Shown: positions 34,655-42,285, counted from the first letter of the stretch. The stretch is DNA of 64,000 nucleotides from Streptomyces cylindrosporus (GCF_022698165.1 NZ_JALDAY010000003.1:62001-126000); one strand, 5' to 3'. A program made the numbers and translations. The notes: generated from the sequence alone by a model not told the origin.

Positions 34655-35931
34655 TACGCGGCCACCTCCAGGAGCATCGGGATGTGCGGCCGCCACAGGG
34701 CCTCAGTCGTACGGACGCCGTACCGGAGCGCGTCGCAGGAGTGGTCGTTGACCTTGATGGGCTTGTCCTCGCCCTTCTCCGCGGCCTCGTCGTCCCAGGA
34801 GTAGCCCGGGATCTCCTCGATCAGGCCGACGGCGGACGGGTGGATTCGCAGACGGTCGCCCGCGAACAGCGAGGAGACCGTGCGGATGCCGTCCAGCACC
34901 GTGTTCTCGGCGGGGGTGACGCCGGAGACGCCGTCGCGGTGCAGCTGCTCGATGTACGAGGCGGCGGACGGGTCGACGACCGTCCACTCCGGCTGCACAC
35001 CCAGGACGTTGGAGTGCGGGTGCGCGACTCCGGCGAGCCACTGCCGTCGGGCTGCCGAGTACTCGGCGTCGGTCTTCTTCCGCCGTTCGGCGCGCGAGTC
35101 CCAGCGGTACTCGGAGACGACGTAGAGCCGCTGGTCGACGCCCAGACCGATCAACAGGTCCGAGTACGGGTTGGTGGTGCCGTAGTCGATCGCGTCGCAC
35201 AGCCACCGTTGGATGTGCGGAAGTTCGTCGACGACGTGCCGCTGCTCGTCGAAGGCCTCGTAGATGGCGCCCTCTGCCTGGACCCAGTGTCCGAGGATGT
35301 TCCGCCGGTAGAACAGGCCCACGTACGTGGACTTGAGGCTGGCGACGTACTCGGGGTCGAGGTACGGGTTGTCGTCGAGGGTGAAGTGCCAGGAGCGGAG
35401 GCGCGTCTCGGCCGGCCGCTTCAGGTAGTCGCGGCGGAACCAGTGCGCCGGGTTGTCGGGGTTGGTCGTCGTGAAGATCTTCGCGCCCTTGACCGAGCAG
35501 CGCGCGACCAGCTGGTCGAAGAAGGACTGCGGGAGGGTGGTCGCCTCGTCGACGTACGCGCCGGCACAGGTCATGCCGCGGACCTTGGGCTCGGCCTTCG
35601 CGTCGTTGGCGCCCATCACGTGCACGATCCGGCCCATGATGATCGCGATCGGCGCGCCGGGGTTGTAGTCGACCTGCTTGGCGAGCTTCCCGAAGATCTC
35701 CGGGTTGGTCAGCGGTGCGATGACGTTCCGGTACAGCGAGTCGCGGGTGCGCCCGACCATGACCAGCTCGCCACCAGTGGGGGCGTTCGCGACGAAGATG
35801 AGCCAGCGCAGCAGCGAGGCGATGGTCTTCCCTGAACGGACCGAGCCCTCCCAGGCGTTGATCCGCGAGTCGGCCTCCACGACGGAGATGATCTGCTTGC
35901 GGGACAGGGGCAGCGCATCAAGGAGACTCAC
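34654..35931 (-). CDS. terL: Terminase large subunit, 425 aa
   Basis: The DNA-packaging motor. The ATPase domain has Walker A GSVRSGKT (near residue 27) and Walker B with catalytic Glu in AGAYVDEATTLP. It is followed by the coupling motif FTTTNPDNPAHW. The nuclease domain shows DYGTTNPYSDLLIGL, VDPSAASYIEQL and a late acidic DHSCDALRYGV, consistent with an RNase H-like fold. It starts at GTG 35931, overlapping the small terminase end by 14 bp. Confidence 0.95.
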   Translation of the reverse strand: MSLLDALPLSRKQIISVVEADSRINAWEGSVRSGKTIASLLRWLIFVANAPTGGELVMVGRTRDSLYRNVIAPLTNPEIFGKLAKQVDYNPGAPIAIIMGRIVHVMGANDAKAEPKVRGMTCAGAYVDEATTLPQSFFDQLVARCSVKGAKIFTTTNPDNPAHWFRRDYLKRPAETRLRSWHFTLDDNPYLDPEYVASLKSTYVGLFYRRNILGHWVQAEGAIYEAFDEQRHVVDELPHIQRWLCDAIDYGTTNPYSDLLIGLGVDQRLYVVSEYRWDSRAERRKKTDAEYSAARRQWLAGVAHPHSNVLGVQPEWTVVDPSAASYIEQLHRDGVSGVTPAENTVLDGIRTVSSLFAGDRLRIHPSAVGLIEEIPGYSWDDEAAEKGEDKPIKVNDHSCDALRYGVRTTEALWRPHIPMLLEVAA

Positions 35932-36463
35932 CCTCCGCCTCCTCGCCGGTGCTGCCCTCCTCGGCGACGGCCTGGTCGTAGGCGGCCTTGAGGCCGACCA
36001 TGAGCTGACCGAGCATCGAGCGGGCGTCCTCGGCGCCGGCGTCGTCCGCGGGCGGGACGAGCTTGAGGGACTTCTCCAGGGCGATCCCGGCCGCGGCCAT
36101 GAGGTTCTTCTTGTCGCCGGCGGGCGGCTCGTCCACGTGGTGGTCGTTGTAGGTGTTGTCCTTGCCCCCGAAGTTGTAGATGGTCGCGGGCTCCCACATC
36201 TGCTGCGTGAGCCGGAGCGCGTCGAGGTGAAGGTCAACGGCGGTGTCGGCCCGGAGCGCGGCAAGTTGGGCGACGCGGTGCCGAGTGGCTTCCTCGGTCA
36301 TCGACGCGTCGAACACGAGGCCTTCCTCGGCGCAGATGACGCTGACGGTGCGCTGGGCGCGGCCCGTGAGCCGGGCGATCTCGTTGCGGCCCTTGCCTTC
36401 GCCGTGGAGGCGGATGATCTCGGCTCGGTCCTCGACGGTGACCGGGGTCCACTGGTTGGGCAT
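35918..36463 (-). CDS. Terminase small subunit-like protein, 181 aa
   Basis: It recognises the packaging site. The N-terminal HTH (TPVTVEDRAEIIRLHGEGKGRNEIARLTGRAQRTVSVICAEEG) is followed by a helical C-terminal region. The gene lies immediately before terL. The ATG at 36463 has a GGAGG ribosome site. It is the first gene of the leftward late operon, so the late promoter should lie near 36,470-36,520. Confidence 0.85.
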   Translation of the reverse strand: MPNQWTPVTVEDRAEIIRLHGEGKGRNEIARLTGRAQRTVSVICAEEGLVFDASMTEEATRHRVAQLAALRADTAVDLHLDALRLTQQMWEPATIYNFGGKDNTYNDHHVDEPPAGDKKNLMAAAGIALEKSLKLVPPADDAGAEDARSMLGQLMVGLKAAYDQAVAEEGSTGEEAEGESP

Positions 36464-36518
36464 GGCCACCTCCGCCCGATTTGCATATCTACGCGCCAAG
36501 GATGCAGGGTGCGCCGCT

Positions 36519-36719
36519 ATGAACCTTCACATCATGAGCGGGCCACACCAGGGCCAGACGCTCGAAGCGACCGCAGGGCCAACGGAGTTCCACCTCCCGC
36601 ACCCCACCGAGCCGGGCATCCACTGCCGGTACTCCATCAACGACGGGGACGGTCCGATCAACGGGCTCCCCGACACCGTGCAGCTCCACTACGTGGGAGA
36701 CATCGCCACGACCGCGTAG
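36519..36719 (+). CDS. Small protein opposite the late operon, 66 aa
   Basis: Function not recognised. The product is MNLHIMSGPHQGQTLEATAGPTEFHLPHP, then GIHCRYSINDGDGPINGLPDTVQLHYVGD. It is a strand-rich acidic protein without membrane segments or Cys pairs. It is divergent from the terminase operon and ends before a hairpin shared with the convergent gene at 36776. It may be an independently expressed moron. Confidence 0.55.
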   Translation: MNLHIMSGPHQGQTLEATAGPTEFHLPHPTEPGIHCRYSINDGDGPINGLPDTVQLHYVGDIATTA

Positions 36720-36728
36720 GCGTGCGAA

Positions 36729-36759
36729 GGCCCGGCCGCGCAGGGGCGCGAGCCGGGCC
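36729..36759. terminator. Hairpin between convergent genes
   Basis: GGCCCGGC (36729-36736) pairs with GCCGGGCC (36752-36759). It sits 10 bp after the rightward gene and 17 bp past the leftward gene end, and may serve both. Confidence 0.65.
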
Positions 36760-36775
36760 AGTCTCGGGGGCGAAG

Positions 36776-37090
36776 CTACTGCTGCGGCGGGTACTGCCCC
36801 GGGGGCTGCTGGTAGCCGTACGGCGGGGTGCCGGCGGGCGGGGCGTCGTACTGCGGTGGGGGCTGCTGGCCGTACTGCTGCGGGTAGGGCTGCTGCGGCG
36901 GGTAGCCGTACGCCTGCTGAGGCGGCGGCAGTTGCTGCTGTACGGGCATGTGCGTGACCTTCTTGCGGCCCATGGCGGCCGCGATCGGCCAGCCGGTGAT
37001 AGCCCAGATGCCGCAGGTCAGGATCGTGAGGACCAGGTGCAGTCCGTGGTTCGCGCCACGTTTCTCGACGACGCGCTGTGTCGAGCCCAT
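36776..37090 (-). CDS. Membrane protein with Pro/Gln/Tyr-rich tail, 104 aa
   Basis: An N-terminal membrane segment (HLVLTILTCGIWAITGWPIAAAMG, residues about 18-41) precedes a short basic stretch (RKKVTH). A low-complexity tail follows (QQQLPPPQQAYGYPPQQPYPQQYGQQPPPQYDAPP). Such proteins are common as small membrane proteins of actinobacteria. The ATG at 37090 was preferred over 37096 because GGGGGAG then has normal spacing. No function is known; it is alone between two terminators. Confidence 0.6.
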   Translation of the reverse strand: MGSTQRVVEKRGANHGLHLVLTILTCGIWAITGWPIAAAMGRKKVTHMPVQQQLPPPQQAYGYPPQQPYPQQYGQQPPPQYDAPPAGTPPYGYQQPPGQYPPQQ

Positions 37091-37163
37091 GCTCATCTCC
37101 CCCCAGGAGTCGCGTTGGAGGTCAGAATCGCATGGGACCTGGGCGGTTGGTGGGGAAACGGTG

Positions 37164-37187
37164 AAGGCCCACGCTTTGGTGGGCCTT
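37164..37187 (-). terminator. Hairpin terminator for the 37254-37772 gene
   Basis: AAGGCCCAC and GTGGGCCTT form a 9-bp perfect stem with loop GCTTTG. It lies 67 bp past the stop of the upstream leftward gene. Confidence 0.8.
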
Positions 37188-37253
37188 CGGGGTGTCTGGG
37201 TCCGGGCACGCCGGACGTGAGGCCAGGATGCGACATGATCGTGCAGAGTGCAA

Positions 37254-37772
37254 CTACGGGCGCAGTGGTCGTGGCCCATAGATCTCCCTGAGGCGCTTAG
37301 CGATCGCTTCCTGGGCCTCACCCAGACTGTGCTGAGCCTGCACTCCCGTCGAAGGGGCGTCAGCATGAGTAGCTGGGTCAATAGCCATGGCACCGGCGTC
37401 AATCTGCGCCTGCTGCACCTTCTCCCGGATGTCATCGTCAAGGACGAGTCGCGTCAAGCTGCTGAGCTCGCGGTTTGCTTCATTGAGCTCCCGACCAGGC
37501 GCGTCTACATCGCCGCCGGACGTACGGACTACACGGAACTTGAGGGCTGCCGTGTTTGCCTTTCTCAGGGCTGCGTAGACCTCTTCAAGATGAGTCAGTT
37601 CGAACGACTCCCTGCGGTCCAACCGTGCGTGCTCTCGCTCCAGTTGGCGGAGCCTCTCTTCACGCCGCAGCGCCGCTTCTTCGCGATGTTCATCGCTTCG
37701 CTGGTTCAGCCACGCGCCAAGGACCAACGTGATGACGGGCAGTACGGCGGTGATGGTCCATTTCCAGTCCAC
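37254..37772 (-). CDS. Membrane-anchored coiled-coil protein, 172 aa
   Basis: One N-terminal membrane segment (WTITAVLPVITLVLGAWL) is followed by a long charged coiled coil (DEHREEAALRREERLRQLEREHARLDRRESFELTHLEEVYAAL), so the body likely faces the cytoplasm. A region rich in Asp/Glu follows and the C-terminus is RLREIYGPRPLRP. The GTG start at 37772 has a weak ribosome site. Function unknown; similar proteins exist in Streptomyces genomes outside phages. Confidence 0.6.
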   Translation of the reverse strand: MDWKWTITAVLPVITLVLGAWLNQRSDEHREEAALRREERLRQLEREHARLDRRESFELTHLEEVYAALRKANTAALKFRVVRTSGGDVDAPGRELNEANRELSSLTRLVLDDDIREKVQQAQIDAGAMAIDPATHADAPSTGVQAQHSLGEAQEAIAKRLREIYGPRPLRP

Positions 37773-37815
37773 GCGCGGAGGCTACGTCGTCCGCCCGGAT
37801 TCCGCGTGCAGGCGC

Positions 37816-37995
37816 TCAGTCGTCGTCCTCGGAGAGTGCGACCTCAACTTCCTTGATCTTTCCGCTCGTCGACAGCTCGGCTCGGACCGGGTTCGTCTTC
37901 GGCACACCAGCTCGGCGGGCGGCTTCGATGAAGTCGGCGAGCTCGTCCAAGGTCATGTCCTTGTCGTCGCCGCGGAACGTCAGGGAGGCAGGCAT
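37816..37995 (-). CDS. Small uncharacterised protein, 59 aa
   Basis: The product is MPASLTFRGDDKDMTLDELADFIEAARRAG, then VPKTNPVRAELSTSGKIKEVEVALSEDDD. It looks like a compact alpha/beta protein with an acidic end. No Cys and no membrane segment. It lies between the coiled-coil gene and the membrane-protein block, all leftward. An upstream GTG at 38013 would add six residues. Confidence 0.5.
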   Translation of the reverse strand: MPASLTFRGDDKDMTLDELADFIEAARRAGVPKTNPVRAELSTSGKIKEVEVALSEDDD

Positions 37996-38064
37996 GGGCT
38001 CATGGTGGCGCACGAAGGCCCCGCCGCGGGAGGGGTTCGCGACAGGGCCGAGGTGTGAGGCGGG

Positions 38065-38703
38065 CTACTGGACGTGGTGGCTTGTGTTGTCCCTCGGGTC
38101 GTAGATGATCTTTCCGTCATTGCCGATGACCACGACACGCAACCCCTCCCCCGAGCCAGTTTCGGGATCGTTGTTGCTGTTGGTGTTGCCGCCTGACCTG
38201 CAACAACAACCGTCGCGGTGAGGGCCGCCAGCAACCGGGGAGGGGGCGGCCGGGATGTCCTCCCGGCGTACGGACGGCCCATTCCCCGCTCGTGTACGAC
38301 CGGCCTTCCACGGAATGCCCTCGGCCGCCAGGAGCGCTTTCACGGCCTTGGTGTCGGGGAGCTTCAAGTCCTCGCGCAGCGCGGTGAGAAGGACGCCCTT
38401 GTCGTCGCCGACGAGGCGCCGCAGGGCCTCGCCGACGTCCGGCGCGGCAGGTTCCTCGGCGGGCTCGGCCGTCTCGCCGCGGCGCGCTGCGGACCAGGCC
38501 CGGATCTTCTGCCAGCCGACGGTGCCGAGGATCCCGACCACGACGTACGCGATCCACGGGAACGCGGCGATCAGGCCCCACAGTGCGAGACCGGCGACGA
38601 CGGTGAGCACAAGGCGGGCGGCCTTCTCGGCCCTCTCCCCCGGCTCCTCGGCGTCGGCGGCCTCAGCGGTCGGCTCCTCGGGCTCGCTCTCTGCGGTGCT
38701 CAT
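38065..38703 (-). CDS. Membrane protein with cytoplasmic HTH-like domain, Spd-like, 212 aa
   Basis: After an acidic N-terminus (MSTAESEPEEPTAEAADAEEP), two close hydrophobic segments (RLVLTVVAGLALWGLIAAFPWIAYVVVGILGTVGW) anchor the protein. The C-terminal domain has LRRLVGDDKGVLLTALREDLKLPDTKAVKALLAAEGIPWKAG, a likely small HTH fold, and then a Cys triplet (DGCCCRSGG). The layout is reminiscent of plasmid-spread (Spd) membrane proteins of Streptomyces conjugative elements. It overlaps the next gene upstream by 4 bp. Confidence 0.6.
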   Translation of the reverse strand: MSTAESEPEEPTAEAADAEEPGERAEKAARLVLTVVAGLALWGLIAAFPWIAYVVVGILGTVGWQKIRAWSAARRGETAEPAEEPAAPDVGEALRRLVGDDKGVLLTALREDLKLPDTKAVKALLAAEGIPWKAGRTRAGNGPSVRREDIPAAPSPVAGGPHRDGCCCRSGGNTNSNNDPETGSGEGLRVVVIGNDGKIIYDPRDNTSHHVQ

Positions 38704-39206
38704 CCGAAGGCCTGCGCGAAGCCGGCGCCGATGAAGTTGGCGCCGGAGCCGAGCGGGATGGCTGCGACGCCGGCCACGCTGCCGGAGAGGGCGATGGCGA
38801 TGCCCGCGAACGCGCCCGCGACGATCTTTCCCGTGGGGATCTTCTTCGCGAACTTGCACAGGGCGATCAAGACGACGGTCATGAGCAGGACGGTGACGTA
38901 TCCGCCGTCGGTGAGGGCCAGCTGGCTGGCGCGGGTGACGTCGGGTGCGTTACCGCCGACGCCCCAGACCAATCCGACGTACCCGGCGACGTTCGCAGCC
39001 CAGAGGTTCAGCCACACGGCGAGGCCGAGGGCGGACGCGGAGCCGAAGGCGGCGAGCGCGGCAAGCATGCCGTACAGGAGGGCGAGCACGAACGGGACGA
39101 GGGCGGTCCAGCGTCGGTGCTCGGCGAACCACCAGCGGACGGCGAACCAGAGGATGACGGAGACGCCGGCGGTGACGCCTCCGAGGTTGATGGCCATGTA
39201 CGGCAT
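38700..39206 (-). CDS. Polytopic membrane protein, SpdB-like, 168 aa
   Basis: Four to five hydrophobic segments are visible: GGVTAGVSVILWFAVRWWF, WTALVPFVLALLYGMLAALAAFG, LGLAVWLNLWAANVAGYVGLVW, YVTVLLMTVVLIALCKFA and VAGAFAGIAIALSGSVAGVAAI. No catalytic motif is present. Proteins like this occur in spread/transfer modules of Streptomyces plasmids and in related prophages. It starts at ATG 39206 or ATG 39197 and is coupled to the Spd-like gene downstream. Confidence 0.6.
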   Translation of the reverse strand: MPYMAINLGGVTAGVSVILWFAVRWWFAEHRRWTALVPFVLALLYGMLAALAAFGSASALGLAVWLNLWAANVAGYVGLVWGVGGNAPDVTRASQLALTDGGYVTVLLMTVVLIALCKFAKKIPTGKIVAGAFAGIAIALSGSVAGVAAIPLGSGANFIGAGFAQAFG

Positions 39207-39209
39207 GGG

Positions 39210-39389
39210 TCAGTGGCTCCAGTCGGCCGCGGCGTAGGCCACGGCGAGGGTGATGAGGGCGACGGTGCACGCGGCCGGGCCGAGGTAGAGCAGCGGGGCG
39301 CGGCGAGGTGCGATGGCGAGCAGGCCGGCCGCGCTGAGGGCGGCGAGGACCGGCCAGAGGATCGCCTGGATCACTGCGAGTCCGGCCAT
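39210..39389 (-). CDS. Micro membrane protein, 59 aa
   Basis: A very small hydrophobic protein, MAGLAVIQAILWPVLAALSA, continuing AGLLAIAPRR, then a second segment (LGPAACTVALITLAVAYAAADWSH). It overlaps the RHH-like gene end by 19 bp and lies 3 bp before the polytopic gene. It belongs to the same membrane-protein set. Confidence 0.6.
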   Translation of the reverse strand: MAGLAVIQAILWPVLAALSAAGLLAIAPRRAPLLYLGPAACTVALITLAVAYAAADWSH

Positions 39390-39754
39390 GGCCCCTCCGG
39401 TCGTACCGCCGCCGCAGGCGCTGGCGCTTCGGTAGGACGTGGGGCTGTCTCGGTGCGCTCGGGCGTCGCACGGAGCCAGTACGCGGTAGGGACGGTCGAC
39501 TGGGATGTGCCGCGCTCGGGCTCGTCACCAGGGTCATACCGTGTGATCCAGAAGCGCTCGATCGTCGGACGGACGCCGGACGGGACGTCGGTGTGATCCC
39601 ACACCTTGCGGTAGGTGCCGGCCACGATTCGCATCGCGGACCGTACGGCGTCGGTGATCGTCATACCGGTGGAGAGCATCGTCTGGAGGTCGTAGTACAG
39701 CTGGGCGTCGACCTTGACGGAGATGGGCTTGCCGACGGGCGGCGGGGTGCTCAT
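39371..39754 (-). CDS. Ribbon-helix-helix-like protein, 127 aa
   Basis: The N-terminal 50 residues (PISVKVDAQLYYDLQTMLSTGMTITDAVRSAMRIVAGTYRKVW) fit a ribbon-helix-helix DNA-binding fold, with the strand SVKVD followed by two helices. The C-terminal half is Pro/Ala/Thr-rich. It could regulate the leftward membrane-protein genes that follow. The ATG at 39754 is the natural start. A strong terminator separates it from the gene before. Confidence 0.6.
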   Translation of the reverse strand: MSTPPPVGKPISVKVDAQLYYDLQTMLSTGMTITDAVRSAMRIVAGTYRKVWDHTDVPSGVRPTIERFWITRYDPGDEPERGTSQSTVPTAYWLRATPERTETAPRPTEAPAPAAAVRPEGPWPDSQ

Positions 39755-39772
39755 GGGGGCTCCAAGAGGCGT

Positions 39773-39808
39773 GGCCGGGCCCGCGTGGGGGATTTCGCGG
39801 GCCCGGCC
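39773..39808 (-). terminator. Strong hairpin terminator
   Basis: GGCCGGGCCCGC pairs with GCGGGCCCGGCC (12-bp perfect stem). It lies between the stop of the 63-residue gene at 39821 and the RHH-like gene start. Confidence 0.8.
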
Positions 39809-39820
39809 GGTCGGTGATGG

Positions 39821-40012
39821 TCAGTCGTCCCAGTCGGTTTGGCGGTCGCCGAGTCGGTCGAGCTTGCGGTCGCGGTCCTCCCAGGCCTGGCCCTCGGCCG
39901 CGGCCTTGCCGACGCTGCGGTGGTGGCCTTGGCGGCGCTGGGTGCTGAGGTCGGTGGCCAGCTGCTGGTCGTTGCCCGGCCGGAGGCTGCGGGCGATGTC
40001 GCGGAGGCTCAT
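39821..40012 (-). CDS. Small basic/charged protein, 63 aa
   Basis: Not recognised. The product (MSLRDIARSLRPGNDQQLAT, RRQGHHRSVGKAAAEGQAWEDRDRKLDRLGDRQTDWDD) is very hydrophilic, with about equal acidic and basic residues, probably disordered or helical. It overlaps the preceding gene (TGATG) and precedes a strong terminator. Confidence 0.5.
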   Translation of the reverse strand: MSLRDIARSLRPGNDQQLATDLSTQRRQGHHRSVGKAAAEGQAWEDRDRKLDRLGDRQTDWDD

Positions 40013-40200
40013 CAGCTCGAACCTCCCGGGAGGACGCCCTCGCGGACGCCGGCGCCGCCCTGGGCCTGGTGCTCCTGGGTGGCGTACTGGCTGTGCTGGT
40101 AGTCGACGTGGGCTCGCGCGAGGAGCTGGGGCGCGGTGGCGTGCGCGTCCTCGACGACGGGGCTGGGCTGGTCAGGGGGCCGGTGGATACGCTCGGGCAT
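40012..40200 (-). CDS. Small hydrophilic protein, 62 aa
   Basis: Not recognised. The product begins MPERIHRPPDQPSPVVEDAHATAPQLLARAHVDYQHSQYA and ends in a Gly-rich tail. AGAGG precedes the ATG at 40200. It is the first gene of a leftward pair transcribed from the divergent region that carries the ACTGTAGGGG palindrome. Confidence 0.5.
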   Translation of the reverse strand: MPERIHRPPDQPSPVVEDAHATAPQLLARAHVDYQHSQYATQEHQAQGGAGVREGVLPGGSS

Positions 40201-40303
40201 GCCTGCCTCTTCGTGGTGTTGAAGGTGGGCGCCCCCGGCCCATATGGAGCGGCAACTCCGGGTCGGGGGCTCACTGTTGTGCAGCGCGTGCTGCTTGCCC
40301 ATG

Positions 40304-40324
40304 ACTGTAGGGGTCCCCTACAGT
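40304..40324. promoter_or_regulatory. Perfect 21-bp operator palindrome
   Basis: ACTGTAGGGG (40304-40313), one base, then CCCCTACAGT (40315-40324). It lies 37 bp upstream of the HTH gene at 40361 and about 100 bp from the divergent leftward gene. Its quality is what one expects of a dimeric repressor site, with autoregulation by the HTH protein as the simplest idea. Confidence 0.7.
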
Positions 40325-40360
40325 CCAGAGCAAGCGGCCCACCGGAATGAAAGGGCCGGG

Positions 40361-40660
40361 ATGAGCGACGAGGAGGTGCGCCGCGTGTCGGACGCCCTGG
40401 ATGCGGTCGAGCAGATCACTGATCGCGTGGAGCGAGTGCGCGCGAAGAGCCGGATCATGGCCGAGCAGGTGCGCCGGAACCCAGAGTGGTCCAAGGAGCG
40501 ATCCGAGCTCATCCGCGAGCTCAACGCCGACGGCGAGGGCATGTCGTACCGGGAGATCGCGGACTACCTCAAGATCAAGCTCAGCACCGTCCAGGACGTG
40601 TTCCGCGGCTACAAAGGCTCGGGCACCACCCGGCCGAAGAAGGACCAGACCGAGCAGTAG
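40361..40660 (+). CDS. HTH regulator, 99 aa
   Basis: The C-terminal half holds a sigma-region-4-like or MarR-like HTH (LIRELNADGEGMSYREIADYLKIKLSTVQDVFRGYKG). A helical N-terminus (MSDEEVRRVSDALDAVEQITDRVERVRAKSRIMAEQV) may mediate dimerisation. It is a probable DNA-binding switch at a divergent region in the phage, with a perfect palindrome in its promoter. The ATG at 40361 is preceded by AAGGGCCGGG. A hairpin follows the gene. Confidence 0.7.
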   Translation: MSDEEVRRVSDALDAVEQITDRVERVRAKSRIMAEQVRRNPEWSKERSELIRELNADGEGMSYREIADYLKIKLSTVQDVFRGYKGSGTTRPKKDQTEQ

Positions 40661-40672
40661 ACGACCGCACGC

Positions 40673-40701
40673 GAGCCCCCACCTCGACCAGGCGGGGGCT
40701 T
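40673..40701 (+). terminator. Hairpin after the HTH gene
   Basis: AGCCCCC at 40674-40680 pairs with GGGGGCT at 40694-40700, followed by TGATGTTT. It lies 13 bp past the stop and 19 bp before the next rightward gene. Confidence 0.65.
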
Positions 40702-40719
40702 GATGTTTGAATCGAACAC

Positions 40720-41154
40720 ATGCACGAGCTGCCCCCTGATCCGCCCCGCCTGCCAGCGATCCTGGCGTTCCTGGACAAGCAGCTCGCCGAGGAAGAGGCC
40801 GTGGTCATCTACCTGCGGCTCCAGGCGGACGCCGTACGCCGCGCCCTGGCAGTGGCCGAGGCTGGGCAGCCCGTGAAGGCCGGCACCCCGCAGCCTCGCC
40901 ACGCGGCCGTGCGTCCGACCGCGCTGGGGCCTTCACCAACTCGCAGCGAGCGCGGCTCCACGGGGTTCATGATCGAGCAGCGGCGGACGCCGGACGGGCC
41001 GATCGAGGCCAAGGTACATATGGACGACTGCCAGATGACGGCCTACCTCACGCATCCGGTGAAGCCGCAGGAGGCACGGTTGGCCCTCACGGATGCCCAG
41101 CTCGACGCGTGCGCGTTCTGCCGCCCGGACACCGAGCTGGGCATCCTCGACTGA
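40720..41154 (+). CDS. Uncharacterised phage protein, 144 aa
   Basis: A helical N-terminus (LPAILAFLDKQLAEEEAVVIYLRLQADAVRRALAVAEAG) joins a strand-rich C-terminal half (FMIEQRRTPDGPIEAKVHMDDCQMTAYLTHPVKPQEARLALTDAQLDACAFCRPDTELGILD). There is a possible metal site with CxxC near the end (CAFC). The ATG at 40720 has no clear ribosome site and may be leaderless or use a far one. It is the last rightward gene before a long gene-free stretch. Confidence 0.6.
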   Translation: MHELPPDPPRLPAILAFLDKQLAEEEAVVIYLRLQADAVRRALAVAEAGQPVKAGTPQPRHAAVRPTALGPSPTRSERGSTGFMIEQRRTPDGPIEAKVHMDDCQMTAYLTHPVKPQEARLALTDAQLDACAFCRPDTELGILD

Positions 41155-41181
41155 GCCCCCGCACCGCCGGGTGCGGGGGCT
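41154..41181 (+). terminator. Strong terminator of the rightward segment
   Basis: AGCCCCCGCAC at 41154-41164 pairs exactly with GTGCGGGGGCT at 41171-41181. Confidence 0.85.
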
Positions 41182-41437
41182 CGGCGCTGAACTGCCTAGC
41201 GAGTGCTGGCCCACCAAGCAGCGAGGCCACTCGCTGCGGCAACCCCGAGTCCATACGCGGCACCCCGGGTCGCGCTGAAGAGCGCCGTGTGCACTACGCG
41301 ACGGATTGTCTTCTTACGGGTTTGAGCCCTGCCAGGAGGGCAATCGCAATTCAAGGTGGTTCACCTACCCTGCTCGGATCCATCTGGTTGAACCGCTGAA
41401 GGCCTCCCGGACTGCCGCCAAGCTGGTTTCGGGAGGC
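41182..41437. other. Gene-free spacer between convergent early segments
   Basis: No gene is seen in these 256 bases. The end nearest the leftward operon contains a hairpin (GCCTCCCG 41402-41409 with CGGGAGGC 41430-41437), a probable terminator for that operon. The middle holds weak inverted repeats only and no clear small-RNA signal. Confidence 0.55.
41402..41437 (-). terminator. Terminator of the leftward early operon
   Basis: Eight-bp arms GCCTCCCG and CGGGAGGC flank 20 bases, directly after the stop of the 41438-42241 gene. Confidence 0.65.
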
Positions 41438-42241
41438 TCAGTGGCTCTCGGCTGATTGACTTGTGTCCTTCTGCCTGAACCTCATGCAGGTTTCCGGCTG
41501 ATCCTTTTTGAACAACGCGGCGGGGTTGGGCTGTTCGGTCCAGATGTGCCCACAGGAGGTACAGCGAGCGATTGGTGAGACGCCAGCCCCTCCGTGCATC
41601 TCGATGCGGCCGCCGCACTCCGGGCAGGGGCGCGTGAGCGGGACAGTGCGCTCGCCGACGTCCAGGGCCTGCTCGACGCGCTCGGCTGCTCCCGCCGCCA
41701 CGTTGGCGATCTGCCCCCGCTGCGCCTCGGAGAGCGGCCGGAAGGGGCCGTGCTGGTCGGTGACGCGGCAGTACAGCCACAGCGCGGCGTCGACGGCCGT
41801 ACGGTCACCGACGAACTTCCAACGGCGCGGGTCCTTGGAGTCCCGGAGGGCGAGGAGTTCACGGCGGGTACGGTCGGCGGCCGGCCAGTGGGCGGGCGGG
41901 CCGGGCATCGGGGAGCGCTGCACGGCGGCCGCGGTGACGTCGGCGCAGTGGACCAGGGAGGCCTGGACGACGCGCATCGTCTCGTGGATGGTCAGCCGGA
42001 TCGGGATGGGCCGCTCGCCGGGGGCGTCCGAGGCGCTGTCGGCCCGCTCCAGGATGCGATCGAGAAGGGCCTGCGAGCGCTCGTAGGCGACCTCTTCGGC
42101 GTCGCGCTGGTCCAGGGCGCGAAGGAAGTCGGACATGCGGCCGGCGGGGGGCCAGACGGGGGCGGTCTGGGCACCGAGGGCGTCTTGGAGGTCGGACCAG
42201 TGTCGCAGGACGGTGAGGAGGTGCTGGGGGGCGGTGGTCAT
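41438..42241 (-). CDS. Zinc-ribbon phage protein, 267 aa
   Basis: Mostly helical, with a C-terminal zinc ribbon (RPCPECGGRIEMHGGAGVSPIARCTSCGHIWTEQ). Helical blocks precede it (LTVLRHWSDLQDALGA, RLTIHETMRVVQASLVHCADVTAAAV). The C-terminal ribbon suggests binding of nucleic acid or protein. It is the last gene of the early operon. Exact function unknown. Confidence 0.6.
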   Translation of the reverse strand: MTTAPQHLLTVLRHWSDLQDALGAQTAPVWPPAGRMSDFLRALDQRDAEEVAYERSQALLDRILERADSASDAPGERPIPIRLTIHETMRVVQASLVHCADVTAAAVQRSPMPGPPAHWPAADRTRRELLALRDSKDPRRWKFVGDRTAVDAALWLYCRVTDQHGPFRPLSEAQRGQIANVAAGAAERVEQALDVGERTVPLTRPCPECGGRIEMHGGAGVSPIARCTSCGHIWTEQPNPAALFKKDQPETCMRFRQKDTSQSAESH

Positions 42242-42285
42242 CGTGCGCTCCGGGTGCTTGTGGGGCGTATGGTGATCTCCGCCTG

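Noticed and set aside
41182..41400. Small RNA gene in the spacer
   Set aside because: No promoter plus terminator pair in the same direction could be placed, and the inverted repeats are weak.
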